From NCBI GenBank assembly GCA_024742405.1, contig JANSYP010000001.1, positions 1,612,001 to 1,676,000 on the forward strand: a DNA stretch of 64,000 nt, written 5' to 3'. Positions 45,966-54,182 of this stretch are shown in pieces; the first letter of the stretch is position 1; every line of letters begins with the position of its first letter. Below the pieces are notes generated by a model. It was not told where the DNA came from. It saw nothing but the letters and a program-made list of their open reading frames with translations, and made no database searches. The translations under genes were made by a program, and so were the position numbers. The stretch comes from Paracoccaceae bacterium (GTDB lineage: Bacteria; Pseudomonadota; Alphaproteobacteria; Rhodobacterales; Rhodobacteraceae).

Positions 45966-47237
45966 TTACTCGCGCTCTTTTTCGGCGATCTGTTTGGCCA
46001 CGTCGTCGCTCATCCGGTCAAAGGCCTGATCCAGGGTCATCTCGCCCACGATTGCCTCGCCCAGCCGAGAGATCAGCGCATTGAACATGATCCGGTTGTT
46101 GACATAGCCCTGCAGCTCATAGGCAACCGGGGAGATCGTGGGGACCGCACCCGCAAAGGTCTGCAGCGCGTGGCTGGCGCGCGGATCGTCGGTCGCGAAA
46201 TCCACTCCGCCCTTGGCGAGCCCGAGATGACCCGGGATGAAGAGCGTCTTGCCGTAGAACTCCGCGAGCACCTCTTCGGAGGATAGATACTCCATCAGCG
46301 TGACGACCTCCTCGGGATGATCCGTGTCCGCCATCGCCACGAGCGCCGCCCCACCCGGCATGCCGGAACAGGCCGCCGGGCCGCAGGGCGCGGGAACTGC
46401 CCACCAGTCGAACGCGTCGCCAATGGTTTCGGCGAACTGCGGCACCTGCCAGGAGCCCGACATGTACATTACCACCTGGGCGTTGGCGAAATCCTCGTTC
46501 GCGCCTAGGTAGGTCGAGCCGGAAACCGAGCCCCAGAGCTCCTTGGACATGGTGCCGTCCTGGTGCCAGTCATAGAGCGTCGTGGCCATGGATTTGAGCC
46601 CGTCATCGACGAGATGCGGTGCGCCATCTGGGTCGAACATCTTGGCGCCCATGGAGATCGCGGGTCCCGCAACCCGGTGCCCCGAGCGGTCCCAGGCCAT
46701 GGGGATCGGGATGTCGAGCGCCCCGGCCACCTCGCGTGAGGCCGCGGCCCAGTCGTCCCAGGTGGCGCCCTCGCCCGGCATTTCTACGCCGGCCTGTTCA
46801 AAGAGCGTCTTGTTCACATAAGGCCCGGTGACCGTAAGCTGGGTCATGAAGCCCGAGATCGAGGAGCCGTCCGGATCGAGCCAGGCCAGGAACGGCCCGA
46901 AATTCTCCCGCCAGTAGTCGGGGTCCGACAGGTAGGTCGTCATGTCGAGATAATAGGGCGAAAGGCCGCCCAGATCTGTGACGCGCGCGATGTCGGGCCC
47001 CTCGCCGGCGGCGAGCTGGATCGGTAGCGATTCCAGCACTGCCTTGTAGGGCACCACATCGAGGGTCACGGTGATGTCGGGATGCTCGGCCTCGAAGCGC
47101 TCCAGGATCGTTTCCATCACCTCGCCTTCGACACCGTCATTGTACCACATCATGCGCAGTTCGGTTTGCGCGGTGGCGGATGACGCGGCGAGCGCCAGCG
47201 CGCTGACCCCGATAAGGCTCCTGAACAGTCCGGTCAT
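45966..47237 (-). CDS. Sugar ABC transporter periplasmic binding protein (family 1)
   Basis: A 423-residue exported binding protein: signal peptide MTGLFRSLIGVSALALAASSATA, then TELRMMWYNDGVEGEVMETILERFEAEHPDITV, the opening of family-1 sugar-binding proteins. GPYVNKTLFEQAGVEMPGEGATWDDW and NAQVVMYMSGSWQVPQF are further hallmarks. GGGGAGGATAAC precedes the ATG at 47237. It gives specificity to the importer; linkage to uxaC/uxuB suggests a hexuronate or an oligo-uronide. Confidence 0.93.
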   Translation of the reverse strand: MTGLFRSLIGVSALALAASSATAQTELRMMWYNDGVEGEVMETILERFEAEHPDITVTLDVVPYKAVLESLPIQLAAGEGPDIARVTDLGGLSPYYLDMTTYLSDPDYWRENFGPFLAWLDPDGSSISGFMTQLTVTGPYVNKTLFEQAGVEMPGEGATWDDWAAASREVAGALDIPIPMAWDRSGHRVAGPAISMGAKMFDPDGAPHLVDDGLKSMATTLYDWHQDGTMSKELWGSVSGSTYLGANEDFANAQVVMYMSGSWQVPQFAETIGDAFDWWAVPAPCGPAACSGMPGGAALVAMADTDHPEEVVTLMEYLSSEEVLAEFYGKTLFIPGHLGLAKGGVDFATDDPRASHALQTFAGAVPTISPVAYELQGYVNNRIMFNALISRLGEAIVGEMTLDQAFDRMSDDVAKQIAEKERE

Positions 47238-47266
47238 GTTATCCTCCCCTGGTGTTTGATTTCGCA

Positions 47267-48181
47267 TTAGGCGGCGTGGCTCTGCGGGCGCGCCATGTGT
47301 TCAGCGATCACGCCGCACAGTTCGGCCCATCCTCTGCGCAGTCCGGCCGCCGGATAACCCGGCGGCGCCCCGGCGGTGAGATCGCTCGACAGTGCCTGGC
47401 CATGCCTGGGGCGCATCGGGATCTCGGCATCCGCCCGCCCGTCGGTCCGGCGGATCGCCTCGTCCTCCAGAAGCGCGGCGAATGCGGAGACCTTATCGGT
47501 CTGCCCGACCAGATGCGCGTCCTCGGAAAAGGTATACGGCTCCATGTCACTGTCGCGGGTCATATTGCCCAGGTGGACGAAGCGGACCCCGGGCCCGAAG
47601 CGGCGCGCAATCGCGGCCCGGTCTTTGTCCGGTCGTTCACCGGGCAGTCCGGTGCAGAACGTTTCACCCACCGATGGACTTTCAACGGCGTCCGGCAGCG
47701 CCGCGTCGTCCTCGCCGGTGCCACAATCTCCGGAAGCAACGGAGCGGCGCGGGATGTGAAGCCCGAAGAGCGCCAGCCGGATCCGATCGAACCACATGGC
47801 CCGGCCACCAAGGGCTTGGGCCGCGCGCAGATCGCTGCGGGTCCGGTCGAGCACAGGCATGAAGTGGCAGCAGATCACCCGCAACTCCGCCGCGGCCAGC
47901 GCCACCAGCGAGGTACGTTGGGTCCCGGTATCCGCGGCGATATCCGCCCCGTGCCGCTCGATCTCTTCGGAGACCGGTAGGCCTTCGACGACGCTCCAGC
48001 GCAACGCACCATCGGACTCTGTGGTGATTTGCAGCTGTCGGGCTTCGATGTCCGCCGCAGTCCGGGGCACCCCGGACGGCGAATGGCGGAGCGCCGTGAC
48101 GATACCGTTTGCGCCAGCCTGCCGGATATCAGCTAGGCTCACCTTGTCATCCGGTCCGAACCAGCGCCATGTCTGCTCCAC
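47267..48181 (-). pseudogene. uxuA: UxuA-like mannonate dehydratase with internal deletion
   Basis: A 304-residue open frame. The start VEQTWRWFGPDDKVSLADIRQAGANGIVTAL and VICCHFMPVLDRTRSDL match mannonate dehydratase, and the end (FGPGVRFVHLGN, IPMRPRHGQ, GYPAAGLRRGWAELCGV) is also UxuA-like. But the middle, about 90-100 residues containing the HPDDPP metal-binding loop, is absent; after LHIPRR the sequence jumps to the CTG region. The Asp of RPDHGH is Arg here. UxuA enzymes are near 390 residues. With two metal ligands lost it is unlikely to dehydrate mannonate, though the frame is intact and the operon's first ribosome site (GGGGAGG, GTG start) is preserved. It could instead be a repurposed protein. 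Confidence 0.75.
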
Positions 48182-48242
48182 GTCCTGCGCCTCCCCGCGC
48201 GTTTCGCAACACCTTACAAGCTTGAGAGGGGTTTCAAAGCCC

Positions 48243-49145
48243 TTGCCTGACCTGACATCGGAAAAGCTGCGCAAAATGCTGGGGATGGAGGTTCCGGCGA
48301 CCGATCCTGTGACCGTCGACGTGACGGACAGTTCCCTCCGAAATGGCGTGCGATGTGATGAGCTGCGGTTGGGCGCGAGGCACCTGACCGCGATCTGCCT
48401 GACGCCGGAAGACGTCGCACCGAGTGGTCTGGGCGTGCTCTACTGCCACGCCCATGGCAATCGCCCCGAGATCGGCAAGGCGGAACTGACCGAGGGCCGC
48501 CCCGCGCTTTGCGACCCACCGCTGGGGCGGGCCCTGGCACGAGCCGGAGCCATCGTGCTCTGCGTGGACATGCCAGGCTTCGGGGCACGTCAGACGGAGG
48601 GGCGCGAGGAGGCTTTGGCCAAGGCCGCGCTTTGGCAGGGCCGTACGCTGCTCGGCGATATGCTCACCGACCTGGACGTGGCGCAACGGGCGCTTGCCGC
48701 ATGGCCGGGCGTGGATGGAAGGCGGATCGCGGCGGTCGGGATCTCCATGGGGGGCACGCTTGCCTACGCCCATGCGGCCCTATCCCCGGGCGTCTTCGCC
48801 TGTGCGCAGCTTTGCGTGATGGCCGATCTCGGACCCCTCATCGCAACCGGCGCCCATGACCTGCACGGGTCCTACATGACCATCCCGGGTCTGCTTCCTG
48901 CCCACGACATGGGCGACATTGCCGGTCTGGTTGCGCCCCGGCCGCAACTCATCGCCACAGGCGCGCGCGATCCGTTGACTCCGGATGACGCCTATCACGC
49001 GGCAGCGGATCGGGTCCGGCGCGCCTATGCCGACATGCCGGATCGACTGACGCTGCTCCGCGAGGCAGGCTCTGGCCATGCCGAGACGCTCGGTATCCGG
49101 CGGGCACTCTTCGCCTTTCTCGGCCTGCCCTTTGCCGACCGGTGA
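48243..49145 (+). CDS. Alpha/beta hydrolase (dienelactone hydrolase-like)
   Basis: A 300-residue soluble hydrolase. VLYCHAHGNRPEIGK is the oxyanion-hole region, VDMPGFGARQTEG follows, the nucleophile elbow is VGISMGGTLAYA (Ser in GISMG), the acid lies in ATGARDPLTPDDAY and the His in AGSGHAETLG. So the Ser-Asp-His triad is complete. The start is uncertain: TTG at 48243 has GAGAGGGG upstream and keeps LPDLTSEKLRKMLG; an ATG at 48276 is possible. Divergent from the uxuA-like gene (61-base gap) and upstream of the Rieske operon. Substrate unknown; acetyl-ester or lactone hydrolysis is plausible. Confidence 0.82.
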   Translation: MPDLTSEKLRKMLGMEVPATDPVTVDVTDSSLRNGVRCDELRLGARHLTAICLTPEDVAPSGLGVLYCHAHGNRPEIGKAELTEGRPALCDPPLGRALARAGAIVLCVDMPGFGARQTEGREEALAKAALWQGRTLLGDMLTDLDVAQRALAAWPGVDGRRIAAVGISMGGTLAYAHAALSPGVFACAQLCVMADLGPLIATGAHDLHGSYMTIPGLLPAHDMGDIAGLVAPRPQLIATGARDPLTPDDAYHAAADRVRRAYADMPDRLTLLREAGSGHAETLGIRRALFAFLGLPFADR

Positions 49146-49212
49146 ATTGTTTCAAGCCTGTTGCGCAGCTGTGACGGGTGGCGCACTGCTTGTGTAATGC
49201 GTGAAACAATTC
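49144..49212. repeat. Perfect 11-bp inverted repeat upstream of the Rieske operon
   Basis: GAATTGTTTCA at 49144-49154 and TGAAACAATTC at 49202-49212 are exact reverse complements, 47 bases apart, filling most of the 104-base gap before the Rieske-glutamate-synthase gene. The left arm overlaps the stop codon of the hydrolase gene. No T-run follows. It looks like a pair of half-operators for a regulator bound at two sites or by looping. Regulator unknown. Confidence 0.6.
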
Positions 49213-49249
49213 CCGCGTCTACGGTCAAAAAAAACCAAAGGGGACAGCC

Positions 49250-50860
49250 ATGACATCACAGCCAGTCGCTATCTGGGAGGACCTCGCAGACCGCGCGCCT
49301 GCCTATGCGCTTGTTCACGAGGTCGATCTTGTGGTTGTCCGGTGGGACGACGAGGTTTCCGTTTTCTATGGCCGCTGCCTTCACCGCGGCGCGCTGATGG
49401 CGGACGGGTTCGTGCGCGGGCGGAACCTGATCTGCGGGGTGCACGACTGGGACTACCGGCTGGACAGCGGCGTCAGCGAGTACGCCAACGAAGAGGTGCT
49501 GCCAAAGTTCAAATCCTGGATCGAAGACGGGCAGGTCTGGGTCGATGGCGACGAGATCGCCGCCTGGGCCAACGACAATCCCCAGCCCTTCGACCGCGAC
49601 ACCTATCTGGGTCTCTACGCCGACACGTCCCACGGCACGGTCGAGGAGCCCTATACCGGACTGATCCAGACCTATGCCCGCGACGGGCTGAGCAAGACCG
49701 GCCATCATGGCAAGATGGACGCCATGGGCGTGCCGCGCGCCGAATTGCCCGATTGGGACGATATCCAGATCCTGACCGCGCAGCTGCACCGCGCGCCACT
49801 GCTGGATGACGAGGAGGTCGGTACAGAGGTCGTGATCGGGCCGAACTGCCAGAAGCCGCTGACTTTGAAGATCCCGCTGATGGTGTCGGACATGAGCTTT
49901 GGCGCGCTGTCGGAGCCCGCGAAACTGGCGCTGGCCCGCGGCGCGGAGCTGGCGGGCACCGGCATCTGTTCCGGCGAGGGCGGCATGCTGCCCGAAGAGC
50001 AGGAGGCCAACAGCCGCTATTTCTATGAACTCGCCTCGGCGCGCTTCGGTTTTGACTGGGACAAGCTCTCGCGCGTGCAGGCGTTCCATTTCAAGGGCGG
50101 CCAGGGCGCCAAGACCGGCACCGGCGGCCACCTGCCGGGTGCCAAGGTTCAGGGCCGCATCGCCGAGGTCCGCGGACTGGCCGAGGGCGAGGACGCGATC
50201 TCGCCGCCGCGCTTTCCCGACTGGACCAGCCCTGACGAAATCCGCGTCTTCGCCGACGAAGTGCGCGCGCGCACCGGGGGCATTCCGATCGGCTACAAGC
50301 TCTCGGCGCAGCATATCGAAAAGGACATCGACGCAGCGCTGGAGATCGGGGTCGACTACGTCATTCTGGATGGGCGCGGTGGCGGCACGGGTGCTGCACC
50401 GATCATCTTCCGCGACAATATCAGCGTGCCCACGATCCCGGCGCTCGCACGGGCCCGGCGCCATCTCGACCGGATGCGGCGCGATGACGTCACGCTGGTG
50501 ATCACCGGCGGTCTGCGCAAACCCGCCGATTTAATCAAGGCCTTAGCGCTCGGCGCCGATGCGATTGCCGTGTCCAACGCGGCGATGCAGGCGGTCGGCT
50601 GTATCGCCATGCGGGCTTGCCACACCAACAACTGCCCGGTCGGGATCGCGACCCAGAAACCCCATCTGGTGAACCGGCTCGTGGTGGAGAAATCGGCCCG
50701 CCAACTGGCCAATTTCTTCGAGGCTTCCACGCATTTGATTCAGGTGATGGCACGAGCCTGCGGGCACCGGCACGTTCGCGACTTCAGCCAGAGCGATCTG
50801 ACGACCTGGAAGCGCGAGATGGCCGATTTGACCGGCATACCGTTCGGCGGCGTGAACTGA
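49250..50860 (+). CDS. Rieske domain fused to glutamate-synthase FMN/3Fe-4S domain
   Basis: A 536-residue cytosolic protein of two parts. Residues 1-105 are a small Rieske [2Fe-2S] domain: Cys43-Leu-His45 and Cys62-Gly-Val-His65 with DWDY after. Residues about 150-536 are the FMN-binding TIM barrel of the glutamate synthase large subunit (VSDMSFGALSEPAKLALARGAE, FKGGQGAKTGTGGHLPG, DGRGGGTGAAP, ITGGLRKPADLIKALALGADAI) with the 3Fe-4S cysteines Cys451-x5-Cys457-x4-Cys462 in CHTNNCPVGIATQ. It lacks the glutaminase and C-terminal beta-helix domains. So it is a GltS-like oxidoreductase core wired to a Rieske cluster. The ATG at 49250 lies after AAAGGGGACAGCC. An 11-base gap leads to the Rieske-ThDP gene, so they are co-transcribed. 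Substrate unknown; amination of a 2-keto acid is one idea. Confidence 0.9.
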   Translation: MTSQPVAIWEDLADRAPAYALVHEVDLVVVRWDDEVSVFYGRCLHRGALMADGFVRGRNLICGVHDWDYRLDSGVSEYANEEVLPKFKSWIEDGQVWVDGDEIAAWANDNPQPFDRDTYLGLYADTSHGTVEEPYTGLIQTYARDGLSKTGHHGKMDAMGVPRAELPDWDDIQILTAQLHRAPLLDDEEVGTEVVIGPNCQKPLTLKIPLMVSDMSFGALSEPAKLALARGAELAGTGICSGEGGMLPEEQEANSRYFYELASARFGFDWDKLSRVQAFHFKGGQGAKTGTGGHLPGAKVQGRIAEVRGLAEGEDAISPPRFPDWTSPDEIRVFADEVRARTGGIPIGYKLSAQHIEKDIDAALEIGVDYVILDGRGGGTGAAPIIFRDNISVPTIPALARARRHLDRMRRDDVTLVITGGLRKPADLIKALALGADAIAVSNAAMQAVGCIAMRACHTNNCPVGIATQKPHLVNRLVVEKSARQLANFFEASTHLIQVMARACGHRHVRDFSQSDLTTWKREMADLTGIPFGGVN

Positions 50861-50871
50861 GGAGACGCGAT

Positions 50872-52851
50872 ATGCTCGATGACCAAGACCTGGACTGGGT
50901 CCGCGTGGCCCATCTCGACGACCTGCCCGAGGGCCGCGTCAAAACCGTCACCGCCCGCACCACGACGCTCTGCCTGTCCCATTTCGACGGCAAATGGGCC
51001 GCAATGGACAACCGGTGCCCGCATCAGGGCGGACCGCTGGGCGAGGGCTCTATCGAGACCGGGGTCGACGGCAAATGCTGGATCCGCTGCCCTTGGCACG
51101 GCTGGGATTTCGACCCGCTGACCGGCGCCCCTCCGGGCGGGCACGAGGACACTGGCCAGCAGCTTTACCCGGTCGAGCTGCGCGGGGACGAGGTCTATGT
51201 CGGGCTGGAGCCGGAACCGACCCACACGCGCACCGTGACCGACGAGATGGTCGAGACCATGGTCAACTGGGGTGTCACGAGCGTCTTTGGCATGGTCGGG
51301 CATTCCAACCTTGGTCTCGCCGATGCGATCCGTCTTGCTTCGGGACGGGGCGATCTGAACTACTACGGCATCCGGCACGAAGGAGCCGCGGCCTTTGCAG
51401 CATCGGCCTATGGAAAGCTGACCGGCAAGCCTGCGGCCTGTCTGACCATCGCGGGCCCCGGCGCTACGAACCTGCTGACCGGCATGTGGGACGCCAAGGT
51501 CGACCGCGCGCCGGTGCTGGCACTGACCGGCCAGGTGCAGACCCAGGTCTTCGGCCCCGGCGCGTTCCAGGATATCGATCTTGGCCAGGCTTTCCGCGGC
51601 GTGGCGCGCTTCAGCCAGACGGTGCTGTCGTCGTCGCGTCACGCCGAACTCATGTCGCTGGCCTGCAAGACGGCGATCGTTGAGCGCGACGTGGCTCATC
51701 TGATCTTTCCCGACGATATGCAGACGCTGCCCAACGAAAATCCCGCGGCGGCGCCGAAAGGCCGCCTGGGGCGCGCGGACATCCGACCATCGGATGTGGA
51801 CATGGAGGCCGTGCGCGGAATGCTCGCTGGTGCGCGCCGTCCGATCATCGTCATGGGCCACGGGGCGCTGGAGGCACGCGATCGGGTGATCGCCCTGGCC
51901 GAGGCGCTCGGCGCGCCGGTGCTCACAACCTTCAAGGGCAAGGGGCTGATCCCCGACAGCCACCCCAATGCCGCAGGCGTGCTGGGCCGTTCCGGCACCC
52001 CCATCGCGAGCTGGTTCATGAACGAGGCCGATCTGATCCTCGCGCTCGGCTCGTCCTTTTCGAACCACACCGGCATCGAGCCGTCCAAGCCGATCATCCA
52101 GGTCGATTTCGAGCGGATGCAGCTGGGCAAATTCCACCCCGTCGCCCTGCCCGTCTGGGCTGAGCTTGGCGCGTTCTGCGACGCTCTGCTGCCCGAACCG
52201 CCCCGTCCGGCCGACGCCGCGGATCAGGTGGCGGAGCTGGTTGAGCGCTGGCAGATCTGGCGCGACGAGAAAACCAGTCGGATGTCCGAAGGCGGAGGCA
52301 GCGGCGTGCATTCCGCGGTCGTGTTCGATGCGCTCACCCGGCTTTGCCCCAAGGACGCGATCATCGCGGTGGATGTCGGCAACAACACCTATTCCTTTGG
52401 GCGGTACTTTGAGCCGCACGGGCAACGGGTGCTGATGTCAGGCTATCTCGGCTCCATCGGCTTCGGCCTGCCGGCCGCCCTCGGCGCCTGGGCCGCAACA
52501 CAGGATCAGGAAGCCTATCGAGGCCGCAAGGTGATCTCGATCTCCGGCGACGGCGGCTTCGGGCAGTACGCGATGGAGTTCACCACGGCCGTCAAATACG
52601 GCATGGATCTGACCCACATCCTGCTCAACAACGGCGAGCTCGGAAAGATCAGCAAGGAACAGCGCGCCGGGGACTGGCCTGTCTGGGAAACCCAGCTGAC
52701 CAACCCATCCTTTGCGGCCTTTGCACGGCTCTGCGGCGGGCACGGGCACAAGGTAACCGAGGCGGGCGAGCTTGATGCCGCGATGACCGAGGCGCTGTCC
52801 AGCGACGGCCCCGCACTGCTGGAGATCATGACCGATCCGGACCTTGTATGA
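50872..52851 (+). CDS. Rieske domain fused to thiamine-diphosphate enzyme
   Basis: A 659-residue cytosolic protein. Residues 1-112 are a Rieske domain: Cys49-Pro-His51 and Cys73-Pro-Trp-His76 with GWDFDPLTG. From 120 on it is a complete ThDP-dependent enzyme of the acetolactate synthase/pyruvate oxidase fold: PYR domain with catalytic Glu170 (IRHEGAAAF), central FAD/nucleotide-like domain (about 300-450), and PP domain with the ThDP motif Gly559-Asp-Gly561 followed 24 residues later by Asn-Asn. It would decarboxylate or ligate a 2-keto acid; the Rieske cluster may accept electrons from the ThDP intermediate, as in an oxidase or oxidoreductase. GGAGACG precedes the ATG. Paired with the Rieske-GltS gene, 11 bases upstream. 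Confidence 0.92.
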   Translation: MLDDQDLDWVRVAHLDDLPEGRVKTVTARTTTLCLSHFDGKWAAMDNRCPHQGGPLGEGSIETGVDGKCWIRCPWHGWDFDPLTGAPPGGHEDTGQQLYPVELRGDEVYVGLEPEPTHTRTVTDEMVETMVNWGVTSVFGMVGHSNLGLADAIRLASGRGDLNYYGIRHEGAAAFAASAYGKLTGKPAACLTIAGPGATNLLTGMWDAKVDRAPVLALTGQVQTQVFGPGAFQDIDLGQAFRGVARFSQTVLSSSRHAELMSLACKTAIVERDVAHLIFPDDMQTLPNENPAAAPKGRLGRADIRPSDVDMEAVRGMLAGARRPIIVMGHGALEARDRVIALAEALGAPVLTTFKGKGLIPDSHPNAAGVLGRSGTPIASWFMNEADLILALGSSFSNHTGIEPSKPIIQVDFERMQLGKFHPVALPVWAELGAFCDALLPEPPRPADAADQVAELVERWQIWRDEKTSRMSEGGGSGVHSAVVFDALTRLCPKDAIIAVDVGNNTYSFGRYFEPHGQRVLMSGYLGSIGFGLPAALGAWAATQDQEAYRGRKVISISGDGGFGQYAMEFTTAVKYGMDLTHILLNNGELGKISKEQRAGDWPVWETQLTNPSFAAFARLCGGHGHKVTEAGELDAAMTEALSSDGPALLEIMTDPDLV

Positions 52852-52922
52852 CGCGCGTCCCTGCGACCTATCGCTGTGACCAAGACCTGGCGCCGCTCAC
52901 CCGGCCATAGAGGACTGACCCC

Positions 52923-54146
52923 ATGACCCCTGAACTCGGCGTGATCGTGTTTCTCGGCCTCGTGCTGGCGTACGCTCTGATCGGGCGGCGTCTGGCCGAC
53001 AGCGTGCTGACCGCACCAATGATTTTCTTGGCCGGCGGCTATGTCTGTGCGGTGACTGGCCTGATCGGATTTCAGAGTGCTGATCACAGTCTGCAGGTTC
53101 TTGCCGAAGTCGCCCTGGTGGTACTGCTCTTTGCCGATGCGGCGATGATCGATCCACGGGCCTTATGGCGCGGTGCGGGCAATCCGGCTCGGATGCTGCT
53201 GATTGGCCTGCCCCTGGTGATCGCCATGGGGTTCGGGGTCGGCGTGTTGCTGCTGCCCGGCTGGCCGCTATGGGAGATCGCGTTGATCGCCGCCTTGCTT
53301 GCGCCGACGGACGCAGCCCTCGGACAATCCGTGATCACAAATCCCCGCATCCCCGAACGTATGCGGCGCGCACTCTCGGCAGAAAGCGGTTTGAATGACG
53401 GGCTCGCCCTGCCCTTCGTGGTCTTTTTCGGCTGCTTCGCCGTCGGCGGTATCCATGATCAGGTGCCGACGAGCTGGTGGGTCTTCGTGGGCGAGCAAAT
53501 CGGGCTCGGCGCGCTGGCCGGTGCGGCCGTCGGCTGGGCCGGGGCGTGGCTTTTGCGGATCGCACAAGGCCGCGGGCTGTCGTCCGACAGTCTGGGCGGG
53601 CTCGCGGTCCTGGCGCTGGCCGGGCTGGCCTACATGCTCGCCCATGAGCTGAACGGCAACGGCTTTATCGCGGCGTTCGTGGCCGGTCTGCTGTTCGGCG
53701 AGGTTCTCCGTGGCCGCAGCAATTTCGTATTCGAGTTCATCGAGACCGAAGGTCAGCTTCTGTCGGTTTTTGCCTTTTTCGCCATCGGGGCACTGCTGCT
53801 GCCGGCAGGCTTTGCCCATGTGACCCCGGCGCTCGCGGTTTTCGTCGCGCTCAGCCTCGTTCTGCTGCGCCCCGCGGCAATCTGGCTGGCGCTGACGGGC
53901 ACCCGAACCCCAGCGGGAGAACGCCTCTTCTATGGCTGGTTCGGTCCACGGGGTTTGGCAACGGCTCTCTTCGCACTGCTGGTGCTGGATTCGTTCGAGA
54001 ACCTCCAGATGCGCGACGGCATTCTGGCAACGGCTGCACTGGCGGTCACTGCAAGTGCGTTTCTGCATGGTGCCACGGCTGCGCCCGCCGGACGTCTTTT
54101 CGCCCCCCAATCGGGCGAGAAATCCGGTAGTGACGCAACCGTCTGA
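52923..54146 (+). CDS. Cation/proton antiporter (NhaP/CPA1 type)
   Basis: A 407-residue inner-membrane protein with 11-12 helices. The conserved acid pair is in ESGLNDGLALP, and IALIAALLAPTDAALGQSV is the TD-type motif of the discontinuous helix of CPA antiporters. It exchanges Na+ or K+ for H+. The gene starts 71 bases after the Rieske-ThDP gene on the same strand and may belong to its operon; if so it could balance protons released or used by the enzymes. It converges with the DUF6456 gene. Confidence 0.9.
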   Translation: MTPELGVIVFLGLVLAYALIGRRLADSVLTAPMIFLAGGYVCAVTGLIGFQSADHSLQVLAEVALVVLLFADAAMIDPRALWRGAGNPARMLLIGLPLVIAMGFGVGVLLLPGWPLWEIALIAALLAPTDAALGQSVITNPRIPERMRRALSAESGLNDGLALPFVVFFGCFAVGGIHDQVPTSWWVFVGEQIGLGALAGAAVGWAGAWLLRIAQGRGLSSDSLGGLAVLALAGLAYMLAHELNGNGFIAAFVAGLLFGEVLRGRSNFVFEFIETEGQLLSVFAFFAIGALLLPAGFAHVTPALAVFVALSLVLLRPAAIWLALTGTRTPAGERLFYGWFGPRGLATALFALLVLDSFENLQMRDGILATAALAVTASAFLHGATAAPAGRLFAPQSGEKSGSDATV

Positions 54147-54182
54147 GGTGATGCTGGCCACCCCGGCGACATGCCCAGCCCA

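Noticed and set aside
48217-48224. CAAGCTTG palindrome in the uxuA/hydrolase divergent gap
   Set aside because: Eight-base palindrome with no second copy; too short to call an operator.
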